Of a DNA stretch of 27,963 nucleotides, positions 1-7,436 are shown in pieces; positions within the stretch are counted from its first letter, which is position 1, and each line of letters starts with the position of its first letter. The notes beneath the pieces are model-generated. The model made no database searches and was not told the origin of the DNA. It saw only the letters and a program-made list of their open reading frames with translations. A program made the position numbers and the translations under genes. Origin of the DNA: Paulinella micropora (lineage: Eukaryota > Cercozoa > Imbricatea > Euglyphida); assembly GCA_009731375.1 (NCBI GenBank), contig BJOX01000108.1, positions 585,603 through 613,565 on the forward strand. Reading direction: 5' to 3'.

Positions 1-24
1 CGGTATGTTCAATGAAAATACTGG
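1..24. repeat. Short dispersed repeat seen three times near the window start
   Basis: A ~20-bp motif beginning CGGTATGTTCAATGAAAATA occurs here, at 278-297 and at 313-332. Two of the copies sit immediately beside the tRNA-like heads at 25-96 and 337-408. It therefore looks like part of the body that follows the tRNA-like head when read on the minus strand. The middle copy lacks a tRNA-like head, so it is either a truncated copy or an internal duplication. Confidence 0.6.
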
Positions 25-96
25 TGGCACCGACGGGAATCGAACTGGCGACAGGGCCCAGATGGTAGAACTTGACCACTGGGCTATCACGGTGTC
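25..96 (-). repeat. tRNA-like SINE head, copy 1
   Basis: Read on the minus strand, this 72-nt segment has tRNA proportions. The acceptor strands GACACCG and CGGTGCC pair with one mismatch. An A box TAGCCCAGTGG matches the RNA polymerase III consensus, and a B box AGTTCGATTCC lies 29 nt later. The next bases are A then CCA (22-24). The T stem has two mismatches, and GCCCAG pairs with CTGGGC across the usual anticodon region, so a normal cloverleaf is unlikely. The same unit recurs at 337-408. I read it as the promoter head of a tRNA-derived SINE or a tRNA pseudogene family, not as a working tRNA. Confidence 0.5.
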
Positions 97-97
97 C

Positions 98-143
<46 letters not shown>
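98..143. repeat. (AAT)n microsatellite
   Basis: About 15 uninterrupted AAT units abut the 5' side of the minus-strand tRNA-like head. A second AAT array at 429-463 lies close to the other copy. Confidence 0.95.
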
Positions 144-336
144 GTGCCTCTCTGTCAATGGCTGATGCATTTCTGCACATGCGCCTCCATCGTCTCACCC
201 GTGAGGGGAGTACGAAGAATTGACGATAAGCTCTAATGACACCCCCGCAAGGGCAGTTCCAACACTTCCAGACGGGCCGGTATGTTCAATGAAAATAGTG
301 GTCCAGACGGATCGGTATGTTCAATGAAAATACTGG

Positions 337-408
337 TGGCACCGACGGGAATCGAACTGGCGACAGGGCTCAGATGGTAGAACTTGACCACTGGGCTATC
401 ACGGTGTC
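337..408 (-). repeat. tRNA-like SINE head, copy 2
   Basis: This is a near-identical second copy of the 72-nt unit at 25-96. The one difference noticed is GGGCTC versus GGGCCC on the plus strand, which breaks the GCCCAG/CTGGGC pairing of copy 1. The A box and B box are unchanged. The minus-strand continuation GTATTTTCATTGAACATACC is shared with copy 1, which supports a dispersed family larger than the tRNA-like part. Confidence 0.5.
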
Positions 409-427
409 CAAAATACTGGTCCAGACG

Positions 428-428
<1 letters not shown>

Positions 429-465
<37 letters not shown>

Positions 466-645
466 CATAACCAAACACAAAACAAAACAAAACAAAACCA
501 AACCAAACAAAACAAAACAAGCAAGCAAACAAACAAGCAAGCAAGCAAGCAAACAAACAAGCAACAATCAAACAAGCAATCAAACAAGCAATCAAACAAG
601 CAAGCAAACAAAGAAGCAAACAAAGAAGCAAACAAAAAAAACAAA
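429..645. repeat. (AAT)n followed by A-rich CAAA/CAAG repeats
   Basis: AAT units run to about 463, then a long AAACA/AAGCA/CAAG tract runs up to the ankyrin exon donor at 646-651. The translated frames on the minus strand (Leu/Cys/Phe/Ala strings) are repeat translations, not genes. Confidence 0.95.
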
Positions 646-651
646 ACTTAC

Positions 652-750
652 ATTATCGCGTGCATTTACGTTCGCTTTTGCATCGATCAGTCTGTGGCAC
701 ATCTTTGTAAAGCCTCCCATAGCAGCGAACATTAAGGCAGTTTTGTTGTC
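652..750 (-). CDS. Exon encoding exactly one ankyrin repeat
   Basis: Read on the minus strand, this 99-nt segment is preceded by an acceptor (TGTATGTATGTCAG, ending at 751) and followed by a perfect donor, GTAAGT (651-646). It contains 33 codons in phase 0 at both ends, the length of one ankyrin repeat. The translation opens DNKTALMFAAMGG, continues through LIDAKANVN and ends ARDN. That matches the family pattern of T-A-L-x-x-A-A-x-x-G, then a second helix, then A-N-V-N-A-x-D-N. Ankyrin repeats are protein-binding scaffolds; the partner cannot be inferred. It is too short to stand as a gene and must be an internal exon of a minus-strand gene whose other exons lie at higher and lower coordinates. 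The ankyrin-like segment at 2984-3226 on the same strand is the obvious upstream candidate. Confidence 0.8.
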
Positions 751-789
751 CTGACATACATACAAAATTGTTTAGATATGAAGAATTAT

Positions 790-800
790 ATATATATATA

Positions 801-832
<32 letters not shown>

Positions 833-1000
833 TTAGATAGATAGATAGATAGATAGATAGATACCTACCAACCTACCTGCCCTTCTTTCTTTCTTTCTTT
901 CTTTCCTTCCTTCCTTCCTTCCTCCCTTCCTTCTTCCTTTCTTTCTCCTGTCTTTCTTTCTTTCTTTCTTTCTTTCATTCTCTTTCTTCTTCTCTTCTTT
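790..1000. repeat. (TA)n, (GATA)n and (TTCT/TTCC)n arrays
   Basis: A short TA run is followed by GATA units to about 862, then CTAC units, then a pyrimidine tract of TTCT/TTCC. No gene signal was seen in 1001-1122. There is only a short minus-strand open stretch, MENEGEKRRKYLLEAIAVYS, on the plus positions 1122-1045; I cannot support it as a gene. Confidence 0.9.
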
Positions 1001-1122
1001 GATTTCTATATTGATTCTTTTTATTGAGAGAAATAATTATACAATTATAAGTCTTGAAAAAGACTGTAAACAGCTATTGCCTCAAGCAAATACTTCCTTC
1101 GTTTCTCCCCTTCGTTTTCCAT

Positions 1123-1372
1123 AGGTAGGTAGGTAGGGAGGTAGGTAGGTAGGTAGGTAGGTGCGTAGGTGGCAGGTAGGTAGGTAGAGGTAGGTAGGTA
1201 AGGTAGGTAGGTAGGTAGGTAGATAGGTAGGCAGGTAGGTAGGTATGTAGGTAAGGTAGGTAGGTAGGTAGGTAGGTAGGTAAGGAAGGTAGGTAGGTAG
1301 GTAGGTAGGTAGGTAGGTAGGTATGTATGTAGGTAGGTAGGAGTACTGGTAGGTAGGTAGGTAGGTAGGTAG
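1123..1372. repeat. (GTAG)n array
   Basis: Imperfect GTAG tetranucleotides abut family A copy 1. On the minus strand this is a CTAC tail at the element's 3' end, where the other copies have CTAT. It has either diverged from a GATA/TATC tail or is an independent array. Confidence 0.9.
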
Positions 1373-1759
1373 ATGAAATATCGACTAATGTCAGAAAAAA
1401 GGAGCTTCTGATTTCGTCAACCAGGAAGTCTGTGGGTAAAGTATTAACCCGATGCCCAGCTAAGCCGTGATGTTTGCACGGAAGGGACTGATACAGGCAA
1501 TACCAAAGCTCCCTAGTACCAGGCGGGGCCAGGGCTCGTTCCATAAGCGCCCCTTGCAGAACGAGCTCCCACCTCCATTACAGAGGACCCAGTAAGCAGA
1601 TGGAGTTTCGAGACTGTTCGACAGTCTAGTATAAACCGACAGAGCACTGTGGGTTTTATTCCGGGCTCAACAAGCGAGAAAGGGCACCCTGAGGGAACAG
1701 GATTGTGCTTCCCGTCGCTATTTCGGCATGTGACTTATAGGCGTATGGCTAGGCACACA
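1373..1759 (-). repeat. Family A retroposon-like repeat, copy 1 (long)
   Basis: This ~387-bp unit is repeated at 1942-2329, 2484-2831, 14383-14557 and, inverted, at 27899-27963. On the minus strand most copies share the same 3' end (GATATCTCATC followed by TATC-type repeats) and differ in their 5' ends. That is the usual shape of a retroposon with a microsatellite tail. The minus strand keeps a short open frame in several copies starting MERALAPPGTREL and running through [16 protein letters not shown]. It has no recognisable domain. The family could be a SINE or the 3' end of a LINE. Confidence 0.8.
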
Positions 1760-1763
1760 AAAG

Positions 1764-1764
<1 letters not shown>

Positions 1765-1805
<41 letters not shown>

Positions 1806-1830
1806 GATTGGATAGGATAGGATAGGATAG

Positions 1831-1873
<43 letters not shown>

Positions 1874-1894
1874 GGGATAGGATAGATAGATAAG

Positions 1895-1941
<47 letters not shown>
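1765..1941. repeat. (GATA)n with GGATAG variants between family A copies 1 and 2
   Basis: GATA units are interrupted by several GGATA pentamers (about 1804-1835 and 1874-1885). The array forms the tail of copy 2 on the minus strand and the 5' flank of copy 1. Confidence 0.95.
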
Positions 1942-1943
<2 letters not shown>

Positions 1944-2329
1944 GAGATATCGACTAATGTCAGAAAAAAGGAGCTTCTGATTTCGTCAACCAAGGAAGTC
2001 TGTGGGTAAAGTATTAACCCGATGCCCAGCTAAGCCGTGATGTTTGCACGGAAGGGACTGATACAGGCGATACCAAAGCTCCCTAGTACCAGGCGGGGCC
2101 AGGGCTCGTTCCATAAGCGCCCCTTGCAGAACGAGCTCCCACCTCCATTACAGAGGGCCCAGTAAGCAGATGGAGTTTCGAGACTGTTCGACAGTCTAGT
2201 ATAAACCGACAGAGCACTGTGGGTTTTATTCCGGGCTCAACAAGCGAGAAAGGGCACCCTGAGGGAACAGGATTGTGCTTCCCGTCGCTATTTCGGCATG
2301 TGACTTATAGGCGTATGGCTAGGCACACA
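1942..2329 (-). repeat. Family A retroposon-like repeat, copy 2 (long)
   Basis: It matches copy 1 over its whole length with only scattered substitutions by eye. Both copies end on the plus strand at GGCGTATGGCTAGGCACAC. On the minus strand its 3' tail is the GATA/TATC array at 1765-1941. Confidence 0.85.
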
Positions 2330-2483
2330 TAAGGCACCCCACCACGGGCCCAGCACACCCACACCATCCCCTAATTCTCTGTCTGTCGACAGATGGCACC
2401 CATTTCAAAACATCAGGCCCAAGGGAGGGTCAGTGACACCTCAAGTGGCCTTGGTTCACTTCGTGGAGTGATGAGATCAACTG
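2330..2483. other. Unique spacer between family A copies 2 and 3
   Basis: This 154-bp segment is the only place where family A is joined to non-microsatellite DNA on the tail side. It carries TCTCTGTCTGTCGACAG directly before an ATG at 2393, resembling a 3' splice site. The plus frame from that ATG reads into copy 3 and stops at 2578 (61 residues, ending TRCPAKP). Copy 3 also lacks three bases found in the other copies (GTCTGTGGG versus GTCTGT). Whether the frame is real is unclear. Confidence 0.35.
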
Positions 2484-2831
2484 ATGAGATATCGACTAAT
2501 GTCAGAAAAAAGGAGCTTCTGATTTCGTCAACCAAGGAAGTCTGTAAAGTATTGACCCGATGCCCAGCTAAGCCGTGATGTTTGCACGGAAGGGACTGAT
2601 ACAGGCGATACCAAAGCTCCCTAGTACCAGGCGGGGCCAGGGCTCGTTCCATAAGCGCCCCTTGCAGAACGAGCTCCCACCTCCATTACAGAGGACCCAG
2701 TAAGCAGATGGAGTTTCGAGACTGTCGACAGTCTAGTATAAACCGACAGAGCACTGTGGGTCTTATTCCGGGCTCAACAAGCGAGAAAGGGCACCCTGAG
2801 GGAACAGAATTGTGCTTCCCGTCGCTATTTC
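2484..2831 (-). repeat. Family A repeat, copy 3 (non-tailed, truncated)
   Basis: It matches copies 1 and 2, but its minus-strand 3' end is followed by unique sequence (ATCAACTGATGAGATATCG on the plus strand) instead of a TATC tail. Its other end is cut at GTCGCTATTTC, where a 97-bp GATA array begins. The lack of a tail makes it a candidate for an older or source-like copy. Confidence 0.8.

Positions 2832-2927
<96 letters not shown>
2832..2927. repeat. (GATA)n array
   Basis: About 24 perfect GATA units bordering the truncated end of family A copy 3. Confidence 0.97.
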
Positions 2928-2983
2928 GAAATCTAGTTGTATTAGGGCTTGACATTATTCGAAACATGCGTCAAATTTTCTTA

Positions 2984-3226
2984 GCCTGTATGTCGGTTGA
3001 TCACCTGGTATGGCACTGCACAATCCACTGCCTTGGACATCCCAGGTGGTAGACGCTGTAATAAGCACGCTACCCGGTTCTCATTTCCCAGTTTAGCTGC
3101 ACTCCGAAGGTCATTCGACCATTCGAAGGCGAAATCGTTGACACTTGCTTCCATCTCGAGATGGGCAGCGACAAGGCCACAATCCCCCAGAAAAACGTCC
3201 GCAAGGAGCCAAGGATTTTCACTATT
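2984..3226 (-). CDS. Candidate exon with degenerate ankyrin-like repeats
   Basis: On the minus strand, 81 codons are open between TAA at 3227-3229 and TAA at 2981-2983, with no low-complexity sequence. The translation contains LLADVFLGDCGLVAAHLE then ASVND, followed by LRSAAKLGNENRVACLLQRL. Both stretches resemble the ankyrin pattern (helix with A-A, G, second helix ending L-L-x-x-L/G, then V-N), but with substitutions. No ATG lies near the upstream end. An acceptor-like AAAATAG (ending at 3223) precedes it and a donor-like CAG|GTGATC sits at 3005/3004 in phase 0, so the coding exon may be 3005-3222. It is on the same strand as the ankyrin exon at 652-750, 2.2 kb upstream of it in transcription order. 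The ankyrin assignment is by eye only. Confidence 0.45.
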
Positions 3227-3229
3227 TTA

Positions 3230-3540
3230 ACAGGCCAGGCCGGGAAGTTTGGTGGAAGCGGCACCCTTAAAACCAGTAGAATTGGATAAAGTTTTCAAAC
3301 TTACTTTAGTCGGTGCCCTGGGTCTTTCTTACTTTTCTGGGTTTGGTTCCGATTCGGACCTGAACTAGTTTTCCTTATCACTACAAACTTTATCTTTGGA
3401 GTTCAATATGGTTTTGGAAACATAATTTTGGAGTTTAGTTCATTCGGTATGCAAGTAAATTTCGCGAAGCAAATTTCGCGTCATTCACCATCAAAACAAA
3501 CAATTCTGACTTTAGACCCACTACCCACGAAGGTAATCAA
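3230..3540. other. Unique sequence without an assigned gene
   Basis: This is non-repetitive sequence upstream (minus strand) of the candidate ankyrin exon. A minus-strand GTAAGT lies at 3304-3299 after a short open frame reading TSSGPNRNQTQKSKKDPG, which could be another exon. Evidence is too thin to call it. At 3465-3482 the motif AATTTCGCG is repeated twice. Confidence 0.3.
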
Positions 3541-3792
3541 CCTTACCATCTTTTGTTGCTATGTTTGCTGTCTGTCTGCCTATCTGTCTGTCTGCCTGTC
3601 TGCCTATCTGTCTGTCTGCCTGTCTGCCTATCTGTCTGTCTGCCTGTCTGCCTATCTGCCTGTACATGTCTGTCTATCTGTCTGTCTATCTGTCTGCCTG
3701 TCTATCTGTCTATCTGTCTGTCTGTCTGTCTGTCTGTCTGCCTGTCTGTCTATCTGTCTATCTGTCTGTCTGTCTGTCTACGTCTGACTGTC

Positions 3793-3859
<67 letters not shown>

Positions 3860-4192
3860 TTTTCTGTCTGTCTGTCTGTGTCTGCAGCTGTCTGAGTTGT
3901 CTGCCTCCCTGTCTGCCTGTACATGTCTGTCTGTCTGTCTGTCTATCTGTCTGTCTGTCTGCCTGTCTGCCTGTCTGTCTGTCTATCTGTCTATCTGTCT
4001 GTCTGTCTGTCGACGTAAGTCTGTCTGTCTGTCTGTGTGTGTGTGTGTGTGTCTGTCTGTCTGTCTGTTTTTCTGTCTGTCTGTCTGTGTCTGCAGCTGT
4101 CTGAGTTGTCTGCCTCCGTCTGCCAGTCACTATCTTGGCTTTATGTCTGTCTGTCTGCCTGTCTGTTTGTCTGTTTATTTATCTACCTACAC

Positions 4193-4260
<68 letters not shown>

Positions 4261-4290
4261 GGAACACTGTGCCCAATAACCTCCGTACAC
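3541..4290. repeat. CTGT/CTGC/CTAT/GT microsatellite block with a higher-order duplication
   Basis: The block consists of tetranucleotide units with two internal (GT)n runs, ending in a perfect (CTAT)n at 4192-4260. Two units share the same order of landmarks. CCTGTACATGTCTGTCT occurs at about 3659 and 3917, a (GT)n run follows, and TGTCTGCAGCTGTCTGAG occurs at about 3879 and 4088. That makes a ~250-bp and a ~200-bp tandem copy that differ in microsatellite length. No gene is present. Confidence 0.9.
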
Positions 4291-4329
4291 ATTGAGTCAG
4301 AACGGAATATGTGTAACTTGTGTAGTGCA

Positions 4330-4372
4330 TTGTGTGTGTGCGTGTGTGTTTGTCTGTGTGTGTGTGTGTGTT

Positions 4373-4410
<38 letters not shown>
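4330..4410. repeat. (GT)n followed by (TC)n
   Basis: GT-rich sequence to about 4372 and then about 18 TC dinucleotides. Confidence 0.95.
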
Positions 4411-4413
<3 letters not shown>

Positions 4414-4715
4414 CAACACGGGATCGTTTTCATCAAGGGTTGAGTGCTGTGCGCCGCGCCAAGAAGATCAAATTTAACATTTCTTGCCACGACCCATCAA
4501 AGTGCTAAAAAGTCTTTTGTACTCTGCGCCATAAACAAAAAAAAGGCAACCACAGACTTTGTGAGACATGTTGTCGGCGTGGGAGGAATGATTGTATTAA
4601 CTTGGTAAGTGACGCCTGTGCCAAATAACGGAGGGCCTAAGCGGCTTCCAGTGTGAAGCGTTTTGTGGATAACTGGATGTGTTCCAGATGAAAAGCTTTA
4701 GAAGTGTGTGTCACA
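4411..4715. other. Unique island, possible plus-strand exon end
   Basis: A consensus donor GTAAGT at 4603 follows a short open plus-strand frame that is cysteine-rich (CETCCRRGRNDCINL). There is no convincing acceptor or start codon, and a second frame is equally open. I do not call a gene. Confidence 0.2.
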
Positions 4716-4718
4716 GTG

Positions 4719-4792
4719 ACTTGTGTGTGTGTGTGTGTGCGTGTGTGCGCGCGCGTGTGTGTGTGTGTGCGTGTGTGTGTGTGTGTGTGTAA
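4719..4792. repeat. (GT)n with GC interruptions
   Basis: Alternating purine-pyrimidine tract (TG/CG), a sequence type able to adopt Z-DNA. Confidence 0.9.
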
Positions 4793-4799
4793 TTATGTG

Positions 4800-4993
4800 T
4801 GTCAGGCACAGTTGGCATGGAACACACGCACGGCATGTGCCATGGAAGCCTGGCAACGGGAGGCGGACCAAGCTTCGGATGAATCACACTAAGGACGGCG
4901 CCAGCTGCCGTCCTACCTTCCAACGACGTTCGACCCGAAATTCCCACGATGAGTAGTCTGAGTACTTGACTTTCTTTCCAAAGCTCTGACCAT
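4800..4993. other. Unique island with weak open frames on both strands
   Basis: The plus strand has TGTGTGTCAG followed by a 28-codon open frame (starting AQLAWNTRTACAMEAW) to a TAA at 4890-4892, like a last exon. The minus strand is open for about 65 codons across the same bases (containing LRLLIVGISGRTSLEG). They cannot both be coding, and neither matches a family I recognise. Confidence 0.2.
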
Positions 4994-5163
4994 GATTTCA
5001 AATTTGTGTTATTCTCGATTCCAGATCTAAACTCTATGCAGCCACTGCTGGCAATTTTAGATTTAAGTTATTAGCAAAAGACTAGGTATTGGGGTTCCAT
5101 ACCTAGCAACTAGATATATATATATATCAGCTGGATTCGTGAGACACTCTTGAATCATACGGT

Positions 5164-5202
<39 letters not shown>

Positions 5203-5454
5203 TCTTTTTNNNNNNNNNNGGCTCTTCTACTTTGGGACAACAGTGTGACATTCATGGATCAGGACAAAAAAAAAGAGTGTACCTTGATACTTGGATGTAA
5301 GTTCTAGTCTGGAGGTTTTGAGTCGTATCGTATTTATATTTATTACTGGATGTCAACAGTCAAGTTCTTGGTCGCACCGAATCACAACCACAACCACAAC
5401 AACAACAACAACAACAACAATAACAACAACAACATCAACCATATTTACTACTAT

Positions 5455-5494
<40 letters not shown>

Positions 5495-5595
5495 GCTACT
5501 ACTACTACTACTATACTACCAACTACTATACTACTACCACTACTATACTACTACCACTACTATACTACTACTACTATACTACTACTACTACTACT

Positions 5596-5674
<79 letters not shown>

Positions 5675-5699
5675 TATCACCCCCACCACCAGCAGCACC

Positions 5700-5749
<50 letters not shown>

Positions 5750-5866
5750 AAGTACTACTACCACTACCACTACCACTACTACTACAACTACAAATTGACA
5801 CGGCCGAGGGATTTCTTCCTCAGTGTGTGGAAGCAGATCGATCACTTGTCACTAACAAAAAGGTTT
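4994..5866. repeat. Tandem duplication, unit 1 (microsatellite-expanded)
   Basis: Unit 1 and unit 2 (5867-6361) share the same order of blocks. GATTTCAAATTTGT comes first, then CTATGCAGCCACTGCTGGCAA, then TCAGCTGGATTCGTGAGACA, then GGGCTCTTCTAC, then a block ending AACAGTCAAG, then an AAC-type array, then GCCGAGGGAT and GGAAGCAGATCGAT. In unit 1 the array has grown to about 400 bp of AAC then ACT (5389-5792). A poly-T (5165-5200) with a 10-N gap (5210-5219) replaces a short T run of unit 2. The Thr, Tyr and Leu homopolymer frames across it are artefacts of the array. No gene recognised. Confidence 0.85.
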
Positions 5867-6361
5867 GATTTCAAATTTGTTCTTCTCGATTTCAAATCCA
5901 AGCTCTATGCAGCCACTGCTGGCAACTTTAGATTTCAGTTTCAGTTATTAGCAAAAGACTAGGCCCGTAGTATTGGGGTTCCATGCCTAGGAACTAGATA
6001 TAAATATCAGCTGGATTCGTGAGACACTCTTGAATCATACGGTGGTTTTTTGTTTGTAACGTAAACTTGTGGTGGGGGCTCTTCTACAGTGGGACAACAA
6101 TGCGACATTCATAGATCAAGACAAAAAAGCACGTGTACCTTGATATTTGGATGTCAGTTCTAGTCTTGAGGTTTTGGTTCGTATCATACCTATTACTAGA
6201 TGTTAACAGTCAAGTCTTTTGAGATACCACAACAGCAACAACAGCAACAACAACAACGACAACAATAACAACAACAACAACAACAACAAAGTGATATCAT
6301 ACAGCCGAGGGATGTCTTCGTCAGCGGGTGGAAGCAGATCGATGACTTGTTACATAACAAA
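5867..6361. repeat. Tandem duplication, unit 2
   Basis: This is the shorter copy of unit 1, with an (AAC)n/(CAG) array at 6230-6290 where unit 1 has the long AAC/ACT block. It is diverged by scattered substitutions and small indels, for example AGACTAGGCCCGTAGTATTGG versus AGACTAGGTATTGG. Confidence 0.85.
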
Positions 6362-6440
6362 AGATAAGATAATATCACGGTCATAACATAAGATAACGGA
6401 TAATATCACGGTCATAATATAAGATGACGGATTATATAAT
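6362..6440. repeat. Short tandem repeat of ~33 bp
   Basis: Two and a half copies of a unit containing AATATCACGGTCATAA and ATAAGATAACGGAT follow directly after unit 2 of the tandem duplication. Confidence 0.7.
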
Positions 6441-6726
6441 ATCGACTGCATGGTTCTGCTAGCCTTTCACTGAAGTTGCTGTCAAACTTGAACTGTCACT
6501 GCCACCGATCCCATTCTTGGTTCGGACAGACGCAGAACTTTCACGGCTCGGAAGTGTATAAGTATTTTTACGCAAGCACTGTTTTCAACCACTTGATAAA
6601 ATACTACTGACTAGCCACTTATAGAGCTGAGTGGGAAGCAGAAGGGATAAAATAGAAAGAGGTATCAAAAGATCGTTCTCGGTATAACGCTGAACTGCAT
6701 CGGGTCTCTGCATGACCTTAAACTTT

Positions 6727-6757
<31 letters not shown>

Positions 6758-7076
6758 CCCCNNNNNNNNNNATATCTCTAATTTACAACGGCTGAAGTCT
6801 ATCCAAAAGCCTATACTACCTAACTGCCGGGCCGGGCTCCGCAAAACAAGGATAAATACTCGAAAGAAAGAAAGATTCAGTGTACCGTAGGCTAGAAAAT
6901 ATTAATACGTCTCGTCCCTCACGAAGAAAATAGTCCTTGCCAACGCCGCCAGCGAATTAATCCTGCGCGGGGCTGAGCTCACGTGCCCGATAGAAGTGCC
7001 ACAGTCACATCCTGCCAGTGCAAGAAAAAGAGCTGAAATGGAATGTCTACGGTAATGACTTTTGCAGTCGTTAGAT
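6441..7076. other. Unique island upstream of the LTR element, with poly-T and a gap
   Basis: Poly-T at 6730-6757 is followed by 10 Ns (6762-6771). A minus-strand frame from ATG at 6713 to TGA at 6585 (42 residues, MQRPDAVQRYTEND at its start) and another open minus frame ending at 6902 look non-repetitive but match nothing I know. The second runs into the LTR insertion site; see the finding on the interrupted frame. Confidence 0.3.
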
Positions 7077-7080
7077 AAAG
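7077..7080. repeat. Target-site duplication, left (AAAG)
   Basis: AAAG immediately precedes the left LTR, and the same four bases follow the right LTR at 13255-13258. Four to five bases is normal for Ty3/Gypsy-type integration. Confidence 0.8.
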
Positions 7081-7297
7081 TGTGGACATCACCCCCCGAA
7101 TTATCAGGTAAAAAACTAATTTATAGATTTCGTCTGGCCGGACACGTCTGAAATGCCAATTTGATCCTGGTCTTTTGGCTGCTTTTTGTCTTTGCGTCAC
7201 TGAGCTAATATAACGAGACATCATTCTCTTTTTGAGGACTGTGTTTTGTTATATTACCGACTTACTCTTCCATTGAGCTATCGTTGGGGATAGCACA
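7081..7297 (+). repeat. Left LTR (217 bp)
   Basis: It begins TGTGGACATC and ends GATAGCACA. The right LTR has the same length. A TATA-like AATATAA lies near 7207 and could belong to the element's promoter. The LTR is not GC-rich and lacks the microsatellites of its surroundings. Confidence 0.95.
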
Positions 7298-7299
7298 TT

Positions 7300-7317
7300 T
7301 GGAGTCCCATGCCGCGC
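7300..7317 (+). promoter_or_regulatory. Probable primer binding site
   Basis: TGGAGTCCCATGCCGCGC starts two bases after the left LTR. The leading TGG is complementary to a tRNA 3' CCA, and the following bases would pair with an acceptor strand ATGGGAC plus a U discriminator. The priming tRNA cannot be named without the host tRNA set. Confidence 0.6.
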
Positions 7318-7436
7318 TTGCATCTGTCTTAACAAATGTGGGCACCCAGTACACTCTCTTTTATAACCACAAAGCCATACTCCTATATTTCCTCAGTGCT
7401 TTGCACGTCTACAACAAAAATAAGCTCACACTGCTC

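Noticed and set aside
25-96. Functional tRNA gene
   Set aside because: The T stem has two mismatches, and the anticodon region pairs with the D region instead of forming its own arm. It occurs twice with a shared non-tRNA body.
2393-2578. 61-codon plus-strand gene starting MAPISKHQ
   Set aside because: More than half lies in family A copy 3, and the frame is closed in the other copies by a three-base difference that creates TAA. It is kept only as a note on the spacer.
5591-5845. Valine- or serine-rich minus-strand proteins over the ACT array
   Set aside because: These are shadows of the trinucleotide array in the expanded unit; the shorter duplicate unit has nothing equivalent.
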